DNA of 64,000 nt from Candidatus Puniceispirillum sp. (GTDB taxonomy: Bacteria > Pseudomonadota > Alphaproteobacteria > Puniceispirillales > Puniceispirillaceae): positions 407,001 to 471,000 of the forward strand of contig JAOEUK010000001.1 in NCBI GenBank assembly GCA_028382965.1, written 5' to 3'. The position numbers and the translations under genes are program-made. How positions within the stretch are numbered: the first letter of the stretch is position 1; each line of letters opens with the position of its first letter. Under the pieces are notes generated by a model that had not been told where the DNA came from, made no database searches, and was given only the letters and a program-made list of their open reading frames with translations. Positions 37,729 to 45,718 of this stretch are shown piece by piece.

Positions 37729-38649
37729 CTATACTTTCGCTGGGAATAGGCCGGTGGGCCGAAAGATCAGTACCACTGCCATAAGGATATAAACAAGCAT
37801 TGATGCTAGCGCAGGGCCAGCCCCATCTGCTGTAGCTTGTTCAAAGAATAAACGCAGCAATGAAGGTAAAAAAATGCGGCCAAGTGTATCAACAAGTCCA
37901 ACAATAATGGCAGCTATAAAGGCCCCACGAACTGATCCGATGCCGCCAATAATGATTACTACAAGCGAAAGGATCAAAAGTGGTTCACCCATGCCTGGTT
38001 GAACAGCTGTTAATGGTCCAAGCATCATACCTGCAACACCAGCAAGGCACGCACCGGTGGCAAAAATAAGCCTGAACAATATTTTAATATTGATACCAAG
38101 CGCAGCAGTCATTTCAGGGTTGTTTGCCCCAGCGCGGACCACTGCACCAATACGCGTTCGTGAAACAAATATATGAATTGCAAGTGCGCAGATAAGGCCA
38201 ATAGCAATTACGACAAGACGAAAAGTGGGGTAGGGAGTGTCAGGTAAAATTTCTACAAAACCAGAAAGTGATGGTGGCAAATTGGAAAAGAGTGCTGCCG
38301 GTCCAAATCCAATGCGGATGGCTTCATTGAAAAATAATATCAGACCAAACGTGGCTAGAACCTGGTCCATATGATCTCGTTGATAAAGATGCCTGATAAT
38401 TAGATATTCAAGAAAATATCCACTGGCAAAGGTTACGGGTATGGCAAGTGCGACCCCGATATAGAAGTTCCCAGTTGCTGCTGTTATTGCTGCTGCGGCA
38501 TAGGCACCGATCATAACTTGTGCACCGTGTGCCAAAAACACAAAATCCATAATTCCTAAAATCAGCGTTAGTCCTGCAGCAACGAGAAACAAGGTTACGC
38601 CGGCTTGAAGGCCATTGAACAATTGTTCAAGGAAAAGGGTTAGTGTCAT
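37729..38649 (-). CDS. livH: Branched-chain amino acid-type ABC transporter permease (LivH-like)
   Basis: GLQAGVTLFLVAAGLTLILGIMDFVFLAHGA, VVIIIGGIGSVRGAFIAA. Confidence 0.9.
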   Translation of the reverse strand: MTLTLFLEQLFNGLQAGVTLFLVAAGLTLILGIMDFVFLAHGAQVMIGAYAAAAITAATGNFYIGVALAIPVTFASGYFLEYLIIRHLYQRDHMDQVLATFGLILFFNEAIRIGFGPAALFSNLPPSLSGFVEILPDTPYPTFRLVVIAIGLICALAIHIFVSRTRIGAVVRAGANNPEMTAALGINIKILFRLIFATGACLAGVAGMMLGPLTAVQPGMGEPLLILSLVVIIIGGIGSVRGAFIAAIIVGLVDTLGRIFLPSLLRLFFEQATADGAGPALASMLVYILMAVVLIFRPTGLFPAKV

Positions 38650-38686
38650 GGCAGGTTACCAGTCAGGTCTCAGCATCTAAAATCGG

Positions 38687-38729
38687 CGAACAGCCAAGAA
38701 AAGTGGCTTGCACCTCTTCTGGCTGCTCG
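38687..38729 (-). other. Imperfect intercistronic stem-loop between Liv SBP and LivH
   Basis: CGAaCAGCCaAGAA ... TTCTGGCTGcTCG stem with one mismatch and one bulge. Confidence 0.5.
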
Positions 38730-38733
38730 TTTA

Positions 38734-39909
38734 TTAGAATTTACAGTTTACCGCATAGGAATCGGCGTGGTCGATAAAGACCGTTTCAATTACCTTTGTT
38801 GTAACAACCCCATCCGCGTCCATTACTGCTTCCCGAAGATACACATTCTGAATTGGAAAATGGTTAGTATTCATTTTCAAGTTGCCGCGGGTGGTTGGGA
38901 TTTCACCCGATGCCAATGCTGCGCGCATCTTAGCTGTATCTGTGCTTCCAGATTTGCTGATTGCATGATCAATAGCCAAAATCGTGTCATATGCCTGCGC
39001 GGCATAGAATGATGGATAGGCGCCATGCTTTGCTTTGTAGTCTGCAACAAATTTTTTATTAATTGCGTTATCAAGATCAGGTGACCATGTTTGTGTTCCA
39101 AGAATGCCAAGCGCTGAATCTTTTAAAGCAGGGAGTGAAACACCATCAACAGAAAATACGGTGTAGAGTTTACTAACTTTATCCATACCTGCTTGTTTCC
39201 ATTGTTTAACAAAATTGATGCCCATGCCACCTGGCTGGAAAATCATTGTTGCTTCTGGTTTGGCTGCACGAAGAGAAGATAATTCAGCTTGAAAATCTGA
39301 CTGTCCAAGTTTGGTATATACCTCACCAGCTACATTGCCCTTATAATATCGTTTTACACCAGCTAGCATATCTTTGCCTGCCTGATAGTTGGGTGCCATT
39401 AGGTAGACAGATTTTACACCCGCATCCTGCATATGCTTGCCCATGGCCTCTGGCGTTTGGTCATTCTGCCATGACATAGAAAAGAAATTTTCATGACATT
39501 TGTTGCCGGCGATTGGTGATGGTCCGGCATTAGAACTGATCAACAATGTGTCTGAACGCGTAACAGGTTTGTGAATCGCCATTAACAGATTCGACCATAT
39601 AACACCGGCAACAACATCCACCTTGTCACTTTTTACAAGCCGATTTGCTAGTTGTTTTGCAACGTCGGGTTTACGTTGATCATCGGCATAAATGATTTCT
39701 GCATCCAGACCGCCGAGCTTCCTATCTTTGTGCACCATCGCTAGTTCAACTGCATTTTGCATCTGTTTGCCTATAATGCCGGCTCCGCCTGATAAGGTGG
39801 TTATATATCCAATTTTTACTGTGCTAGCTTCTTGCTGTGATCTCAAAAATAAAGCTGTAGCGCCTGCAATCAATAAAATGATTGCAAAGATGGTTATATT
39901 TCTTTTCAT
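38734..39909 (-). CDS. ABC transporter periplasmic binding protein (LivK-like, type I)
   Basis: N-terminal signal/TM, VKIGYITTLSGGAGIIGKQMQNAVELA, YADDQRKPDVAKQLANRLVKSDKVDVVAGVIWS. Confidence 0.88.
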   Translation of the reverse strand: MKRNITIFAIILLIAGATALFLRSQQEASTVKIGYITTLSGGAGIIGKQMQNAVELAMVHKDRKLGGLDAEIIYADDQRKPDVAKQLANRLVKSDKVDVVAGVIWSNLLMAIHKPVTRSDTLLISSNAGPSPIAGNKCHENFFSMSWQNDQTPEAMGKHMQDAGVKSVYLMAPNYQAGKDMLAGVKRYYKGNVAGEVYTKLGQSDFQAELSSLRAAKPEATMIFQPGGMGINFVKQWKQAGMDKVSKLYTVFSVDGVSLPALKDSALGILGTQTWSPDLDNAINKKFVADYKAKHGAYPSFYAAQAYDTILAIDHAISKSGSTDTAKMRAALASGEIPTTRGNLKMNTNHFPIQNVYLREAVMDADGVVTTKVIETVFIDHADSYAVNCKF

Positions 39910-40063
39910 CCCAAGTTCCCCTTAAATTTACGTGGCAGATGTAAGCTATTTTTGCTCAATTTCTTGTCTGGCTTCTGCCGTAACTGCAGTTTTAGATTGT
40001 TCTATTGCCTATCATCGCCAATTCCTTGGTAAGACGCAATGTGCTTTTACGCTGTATTAATGT

Positions 40064-40924
40064 TCATGTTTCCATTTTCAGGATTGTATCACGCACGGGC
40101 ATCAAATAGCTTTTGAATAGAAGTGGGTTTTCACTCATTGGGAAATGTTCTATCTCTGCCATAATTATTGCCTTAGATCCAGCGATTCTAGCAGCTGTTG
40201 CCATTGTGCGTTCAGGAGTGCAGGAACAATCATATTCACCAGACATCAGATAAATTGGACAAGCAGTTGTATCTATCTGTTCTGAACGATCATCAAAATC
40301 ACCATCAAGCCAGTAAAAATGCAAGTCACTTTTAAACACACCCGGGCCACCCTGCATATAGTGCCATAATGTTTCCCATCGATATTCATTGGGGCTGGTT
40401 CGGGCCACCTGAGATGATACAAAAGCCGCCTGCACTTCGCCGCCATGAATGTCGGGCCGGTGCAACCAATCAAGATTGTAATAAGGTTCTAGTTTGTCGG
40501 AGCTTTCTAAAGCAATCATTGCCCGGAAGTAGTTTGAGTTTTCTAACGCCAGATGGCAAGCAATCCGCCCACCCGTTGAGCACCCCATCACCACTGGTGA
40601 CTTAAGCTCTAGCGCCATACAAAAATCATTAATGATTTGTTTGTAACCATCAACCGTAATTTTATATTCTGCATCACGAAATCCTTTTGGTGGATTTGAT
40701 TTTCCATGCCATGGAAGGTCAAAGGCAATGACTCGAAATCTGTTGGTAATTTCGGGGTCTGCCAAAATATGACGGTACTGTCGTGCATCTGATCCTGCAG
40801 TGTGGCGACAAAGCATTGGGATACCGCTGCCTGCTTCTTCCATGTAGATACGATAATTATTGCCCCCAGACTTCAGGGTGAAATATCGACCAGTAAGTGG
40901 TTCAAATTTAACTCCCATTTGCAT
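40064..40924 (-). CDS. Alpha/beta hydrolase
   Basis: MGCSTGGRIACHLA nucleophile elbow, FDLPWHGKSNPP, EIEHFPMSENP; ATG 40924 (or 40918) preferred over TTG 40951. Confidence 0.8.
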   Translation of the reverse strand: MQMGVKFEPLTGRYFTLKSGGNNYRIYMEEAGSGIPMLCRHTAGSDARQYRHILADPEITNRFRVIAFDLPWHGKSNPPKGFRDAEYKITVDGYKQIINDFCMALELKSPVVMGCSTGGRIACHLALENSNYFRAMIALESSDKLEPYYNLDWLHRPDIHGGEVQAAFVSSQVARTSPNEYRWETLWHYMQGGPGVFKSDLHFYWLDGDFDDRSEQIDTTACPIYLMSGEYDCSCTPERTMATAARIAGSKAIIMAEIEHFPMSENPLLFKSYLMPVRDTILKMET

Positions 40925-41273
40925 CTCCCTCAAGGTCCCTTGGTATGGCAATTATGTCTTTTAAGTATTGCAAATTTTGCATTAGAGGCTCAAGCATTCT
41001 ATCAATCTTCACAATCTGCTTTGGTAACATTGCAAATATATCATGCTAGTCAGGTGGCGGCAAAGCTTGCCAGTGCTTGGCCCAACTCTCAGCGCTAGCA
41101 CGGGTTGAGAATTGACCGGTATCAGTTGGTAAGTGGCGTAAATAGGTATTGGAGATTTTGCCAGCAGCGATACTGATCAGATAATCGTCCTCACCAACAC
41201 CCAGAACGAATTATAGATTGATCCATTTGCCACGGGCTATTAGGTGGCTGTCAGCATTAACTCGGTTTTGCAT
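40908..41273 (-). pseudogene. Small SCP2-like/hydrolase-associated protein gene interrupted by two in-frame stops (TAA 41211-41213, TAG 41046-41048)
   Basis: Own translation in one continuous frame of 122 codons: MQNRVNADSHLIARGKWINL*FVLGVGEDDYLISIAAGKISNTYLRHLPTDTGQFSTRASAESWAKHWQALPPPD*HDIFAMLPKQIVKIDRMLEPLMQNLQYLKDIIAIPRDLEGDANGS*. The text stays protein-like through both stops and ends overlapping the hydrolase start. Confidence 0.65.
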
Positions 41274-41320
41274 ATCTTGAATCAATAGTAGCCCCTTTTT
41301 CAAAAGAATCACCAGATTGA

Positions 41321-42526
41321 TTAGCTGGCTATAACACGCGTGATAAGCATCCATAACCCAGCTGCGCCGATAAGGTATGACGCAGGAATTGCTATTTTTT
41401 TTTGGTACCACAACGCATTGCCTGCCATGACACCAAATAATAAAAAGGTAGGTGCCAGCACTGCTAGCTGGCCAAGCTCAACCCCAATATTGAAGCTAAC
41501 AAGGCTAAGAATGTACTGCGCTTTGGAAAGACCAATACTGTTAAGCACACTGGCAAAACCAATCCCGTGCAATAGGCCAAATCCAAATATGACAAAAAGC
41601 CGAACCGCATTCAGGTGCTTGCGTCGCACATTTTCAAAAGCGACGTATATTATTGATATTGCAATTAGCGGTTCGATAAGACTTGGTGGCAGAATAATGT
41701 AACCCGTGCTGGCCAAAATCAGTGTCATGCTATGAGCCGCTGTGAAGATCGTAACTTGCACTAATAGTGGTTGCCAACGTGCCGCGTAAAAAAACAATCC
41801 CAGTACGAACAGAATATGGTCAAGGCCCTTTGGCACAATATGGACAAAACCGGCCTTGATATAATCAGCCATAACCATCAATGTGGCCTGGGCTGTTTGG
41901 CCATGCCGTGATATTGGGGCGCTGAGTGAACCGGGGGAAAGGTAGGCTGTGTACAAGTCATCAAGATTTTCAGTTTTGCTTTGTTGGCGCAAAACAAGCG
42001 GTCCAAGCTTGGAATCCCAGCCAAATTTTATGGCACTATTATCAGCTGGAAGTGCGGCATAAATAGATAACTTGCTACTTCTTGGCAAAGAGAGCACAAA
42101 ATTTTCTTCCACTTGTAGACTTTTAAATTTGAATTCCAGGCCGTAGGTTCCAGAAATTCCTGTCAGGGCTTTTTGAAATCTTGGCCATTGCTGGCTGAAT
42201 TGTTTTACAAGGTCTACGGCGGGTAGGCTACGAAGCAAGTCATAGTCTTTTCCTTGAGGTGCGTCATCAGTATCGCTGACGAGGCTCGCATCAAGCCCTG
42301 CAAGAAACATTTCAGCGTTAAAATCAATGGTGATTTGTAGTTGGCTTGATGGCGGGTCTATCGAAGTTTCTGGTATAATTATTAGGTCAGCCACAGCCGG
42401 TCTAATTTCATGTGTCATCGCAGGTGTCGTGAGAACGCCAATTAAAAGTAGGTACAGACTTACTACTATGGGGTATGTTAGGGCTTTACTATCTGACATT
42501 AATGGTCTGAACTCTTTCTTAAACAT
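41321..42526 (-). CDS. HupE/UreJ family membrane protein (HupE_UreJ_2-like)
   Basis: HIVPKGLDHILFVLGLFFYAARWQPLLVQVTIFTAAHSMTLILAS, FENVRRKHLNAVRLFVIFGFGLLHGIGFASVL. Confidence 0.85.
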   Translation of the reverse strand: MFKKEFRPLMSDSKALTYPIVVSLYLLLIGVLTTPAMTHEIRPAVADLIIIPETSIDPPSSQLQITIDFNAEMFLAGLDASLVSDTDDAPQGKDYDLLRSLPAVDLVKQFSQQWPRFQKALTGISGTYGLEFKFKSLQVEENFVLSLPRSSKLSIYAALPADNSAIKFGWDSKLGPLVLRQQSKTENLDDLYTAYLSPGSLSAPISRHGQTAQATLMVMADYIKAGFVHIVPKGLDHILFVLGLFFYAARWQPLLVQVTIFTAAHSMTLILASTGYIILPPSLIEPLIAISIIYVAFENVRRKHLNAVRLFVIFGFGLLHGIGFASVLNSIGLSKAQYILSLVSFNIGVELGQLAVLAPTFLLFGVMAGNALWYQKKIAIPASYLIGAAGLWMLITRVIAS

Positions 42527-42558
42527 GATTTTTTAACTTACCGTATTTTGAGGGCGTA

Positions 42559-43473
42559 ATGAATATATCTGCTGTTGGCTTGACTGCGTTTGCGACAGCA
42601 AAAACTTTTATAAGAACAGGTCATTCATTTGGAAGAAATGTTCTTATAAAAGTTACCTTGATGGCTGGTCTCCTTTTGTCACCACTTTCACTAGCGGCAC
42701 ATGAGTTTTGGATTGAGCCATCTTCATTTCAGCCTAATCCTAATGAAAGCTTAAACGTAGATCTTGTGATTGGCACTGATTTTCTGGGAGCGTCAACAAT
42801 TTATGTACCTGATCGGATTGAGGAGTTTTCTTTTTTAAGCGCAGCTCTTGAAAAGAAATTTGAGCGGCTTGAAATTACTGGTCGTTATGGTGACCGTCCA
42901 GCGGGCAAAGTGTTCGCTGATAATGACGGTTTTCATATTATTTTGCATCAGACTGCACCCATTCGCCTTACTTATGATTCTGCTGAAAAATTTGATAAAT
43001 TTGCTCGGGAAAAAGGCTTTGATGAGGCGTTGACCCAGCATCAGGCGCGCGGCTTTCCCATTAACAAAATTACCGAAAAGTATCAGCGATTTGCTAAGAG
43101 CCTGATTGCTGTTGGTGGTCCGATTTCTGCTGGAATAGGTAATGACCGTCATCTTGGCCTTACAATTGAGTTGGTTGCTGAGGCTAATCCATATCAATTG
43201 CCACGGCTTAAAAGCATGCAAGTGCGCCTCTTTTCTGACGATAAACCACTCGCGAATGCGCAAATAACTGTTTTCACGAGGCATAATCCACGTAATGTTG
43301 AAAAGGCAAAATATAGAACTGATTCAAAAGGACTAATAAGTTTTGTTGTATTGCCGGGGCGTGACTATTTAGTTGATAGTGTGATTTTACAACTGGCTGA
43401 TAAGTCTGATGATGAGGCCTCGGCAATGTGGGTTTCGAATTGGGCATCGCTCACTTTCCAAATTCCAAACTAA
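42559..43473 (+). CDS. DUF4198-like periplasmic protein
   Basis: Signal-like VTLMAGLLLSPLSLAAHEFWIEPSSFQPNPNESLNVDLVIGTDF; KAKYRTDSKGLISFVVLPGRDYLVDSV; divergent from HupE. Confidence 0.7.
   Translation: MNISAVGLTAFATAKTFIRTGHSFGRNVLIKVTLMAGLLLSPLSLAAHEFWIEPSSFQPNPNESLNVDLVIGTDFLGASTIYVPDRIEEFSFLSAALEKKFERLEITGRYGDRPAGKVFADNDGFHIILHQTAPIRLTYDSAEKFDKFAREKGFDEALTQHQARGFPINKITEKYQRFAKSLIAVGGPISAGIGNDRHLGLTIELVAEANPYQLPRLKSMQVRLFSDDKPLANAQITVFTRHNPRNVEKAKYRTDSKGLISFVVLPGRDYLVDSVILQLADKSDDEASAMWVSNWASLTFQIPN
42603..42654. repeat. 16-bp perfect inverted repeat with 20-nt spacer at the 5' end of the DUF4198-like ORF
   Basis: AACTTTTATAAGAACA (42603-42618) / TGTTCTTATAAAAGTT (42639-42654), all 16 pairs matched. 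Confidence 0.85.
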
Positions 43474-43489
43474 AAATCAAGACTGACGA

Positions 43490-44779
43490 GTGATAGAGAG
43501 CGAAAACAAAATTATGACCAGTAAAAATCAGATAAGTGGCCGCAACCTGAGAATTGATTCAAATCGGCTATGGCAAAGCCTTATGGATATGTCAAAAATT
43601 GGCCCTGGCGTGGCGGGAGGCAATAATAGGCAAACCTTGACGGATGATGATTCAACTGCTCGTCACTTGTTTCAAAAATGGTGCTTGCATGAGGGGTTAA
43701 TTGTAGAAGTTGATAAGATGGGGAATATGTTTGCGAGGCGAGAGGGAACAGATGCTAGCTTGCCACCCGTAATGGTGGGCAGTCATTTGGATACGCAGCC
43801 AACTGGTGGAAAGTATGATGGTCCACTTGGTGTTTTGGCGGCGCTCGAAATAGTCCGCAGCTTAAATGAAGCTCATCTAAAAACGCGACATCCAATTGAA
43901 ATTGTGAATTGGACAAATGAAGAAGGTTGTCGATTCAGCCCTCCAATGATGGCATCGGGTGTCTTTGCTGGAATGTATAGTCTTGAATGGGCCTATAACC
44001 GGACTGACGCAGCAGGCGCCCGATTTGGTGATGAGCTTGACCGCATCGGCTGGGCCGGGGATTTTGATGTTGTAGGTAGACCGGTCGCGGCTTTTTTTGA
44101 ACTTCACATTGAGCAAGGGCCCATTCTTGAAGATGCGGGCATTGATATCGGTGTTGTCACGCATGGACAGGGATTAAACTGGATGCGTATTACGCTTACC
44201 GGTAAAGCCGCTCATACTGGATCAACACCGATGTCGTCGCGGTTGAATGCTGGGCTTGGTATGGCCCAGATAACAGTGCTTGCAAATGAAATTGCGCTAT
44301 CATACGCGCCACATGCGGTTGGTGCGGTTGGGCATTGTGAAATATTTCCGAACTCAACAAATATTATTCCCGGCAAGGCTGTTTTCACAATTGATTTTCG
44401 AAGCCCTGATCAAGCTGTGATTGCATCCATGGATGCAGCGCTTAGGGCTGGCGCAAATAAAATCGCTAGTGCACTTGGACTTGATATTTCTTATGAGCAG
44501 GCTGGAGCTCTTGACCCGGTGGCTTTTGACTTAACTTGCGTTAGCCGCGTTCGGGCTGCTGCTGATCGTCTTGGCTATTCTCAGATGGACTTGGTTTCTG
44601 GCGCAGGGCATGATGCATTTTGGATGAGCCGGGTTGCGCCAACTGCAATGGTTATGTGTCCTTGTGTTGATGGGCTTTCCCATAATGAAGCTGAAGAAAT
44701 TAGTCAGGACTGGGCGGCAGCCAGCACTAATGTATTACTTCATGCTGTTGTTGAAACAGCTGGTCTTGATGAGGGGTAA
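43490..44779 (+). CDS. Zn-dependent hydrolase, N-carbamoyl-amino acid hydrolase/AmaB family
   Basis: GSHLDTQPTGGKYDGPLGVLAALE, NWTNEEGCRFSPPMMASGVFAG, HIEQGPILEDAGIDIGVVTHGQGLNWM. Confidence 0.88.
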   Translation: MIESENKIMTSKNQISGRNLRIDSNRLWQSLMDMSKIGPGVAGGNNRQTLTDDDSTARHLFQKWCLHEGLIVEVDKMGNMFARREGTDASLPPVMVGSHLDTQPTGGKYDGPLGVLAALEIVRSLNEAHLKTRHPIEIVNWTNEEGCRFSPPMMASGVFAGMYSLEWAYNRTDAAGARFGDELDRIGWAGDFDVVGRPVAAFFELHIEQGPILEDAGIDIGVVTHGQGLNWMRITLTGKAAHTGSTPMSSRLNAGLGMAQITVLANEIALSYAPHAVGAVGHCEIFPNSTNIIPGKAVFTIDFRSPDQAVIASMDAALRAGANKIASALGLDISYEQAGALDPVAFDLTCVSRVRAAADRLGYSQMDLVSGAGHDAFWMSRVAPTAMVMCPCVDGLSHNEAEEISQDWAAASTNVLLHAVVETAGLDEG

Positions 44780-44806
44780 AAACCTCATATTTTTTAAAGG
44801 AAGAAT

Positions 44807-45718
44807 ATGAAAGGTCAAACTAATAGCGAGCACAGGATTGGCTTAATTGGCCTTGGCAACGCTGGTCACGCCATAGCATCTGCATTTACTAGATTCACCG
44901 AAGTGTATGGTTTTGATCAGGCGGTTGAAAAACGAGAGAAAGCATCTCAAACAGGTGTTTTAGTGCAAGACAATCTTGACGCTTTTTCGGATGTCGTGGA
45001 TGTTGCTATCCTTTCCTTGCCGCACCCTGATATTTCGTTGTCGGTAACAGGTCAGTTATTAAAGCAGGGCTCCAAGCCAAAATTGATAATTGATACAAGC
45101 ACTGTCACGCCACAAACGTCCATTGAATGTGCTGCGTTGGCGGCCTTGCAAAATGTAGATTTTGTTGATGCTGCGATTGCTGGTGGTGTTGCTAGTATGG
45201 CTAATGGTCAAATGACATTTTTTATGGGTGGAGAAACCAGAGCTAAAGCAAGGGCTAAGCCAATCTTGGAGTTAGTAGCTGCCCACATTTATGACCTTGG
45301 TAAAATAGGGTCTGGGATGGGAATCAAGGTGGTTAATAATGCAGTGATGCACTCGCTAATGGTGGTGTTAATTGAGGCATTTTCAATGTCAAAGAAATTG
45401 GGTGTGCCTAGTGATACGTTTATTTCAATCTTGAATCGTGAGGAGGGGTTGCTGCGCCCTTTGGTCCATCGTGTTCAAGAAAGAATGAGAACGGCTAACT
45501 TTGATGGTGGAATGTCTGTTACGAATGCGCGTAAAGATTCCTGTCTTGCCCTTGAAACAGCTCAGCAATTGGCGGTACCACTATTTGCAATCTCAGCTTC
45601 GCATACTCCTTATGAAATTGCGGAAGCAAGAGGCCTTGGCGATGCTGACTACGCAATTTTGTCTACCCTTTGGGAGGACTGGGTAAAGGTTGTCTTCAAA
45701 GAAACCAATAAGTCCTAG
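44807..45718 (+). CDS. NAD-binding beta-hydroxyacid (3-hydroxyisobutyrate-type) dehydrogenase
   Basis: IGLIGLGNAGHAIASAF, DAAIAGGVASMANGQMTFFMGG, GSGMGIKVVNNAVM. Confidence 0.82.
   Translation: MKGQTNSEHRIGLIGLGNAGHAIASAFTRFTEVYGFDQAVEKREKASQTGVLVQDNLDAFSDVVDVAILSLPHPDISLSVTGQLLKQGSKPKLIIDTSTVTPQTSIECAALAALQNVDFVDAAIAGGVASMANGQMTFFMGGETRAKARAKPILELVAAHIYDLGKIGSGMGIKVVNNAVMHSLMVVLIEAFSMSKKLGVPSDTFISILNREEGLLRPLVHRVQERMRTANFDGGMSVTNARKDSCLALETAQQLAVPLFAISASHTPYEIAEARGLGDADYAILSTLWEDWVKVVFKETNKS

Noticed and set aside
40802-41098. 98-aa plus-strand ORF
   Set aside because: Antisense to the hydrolase start and to the pseudogene reading; the minus-strand reading is far more protein-like.
41211-41411. 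66-aa minus-strand ORF starting inside HupE
   Set aside because: Its C-terminal part is the first segment of the pseudogene frame ending at the TAA; the upstream part is out-of-frame HupE sequence.
42835-43284. 149-aa minus-strand ORF
   Set aside because: Shadow ORF inside the DUF4198-like gene.
45715-45718. Convergent genes sharing a CTAG at their stop codons
   Set aside because: Real, but compact convergent overlaps are common and have no evident function.
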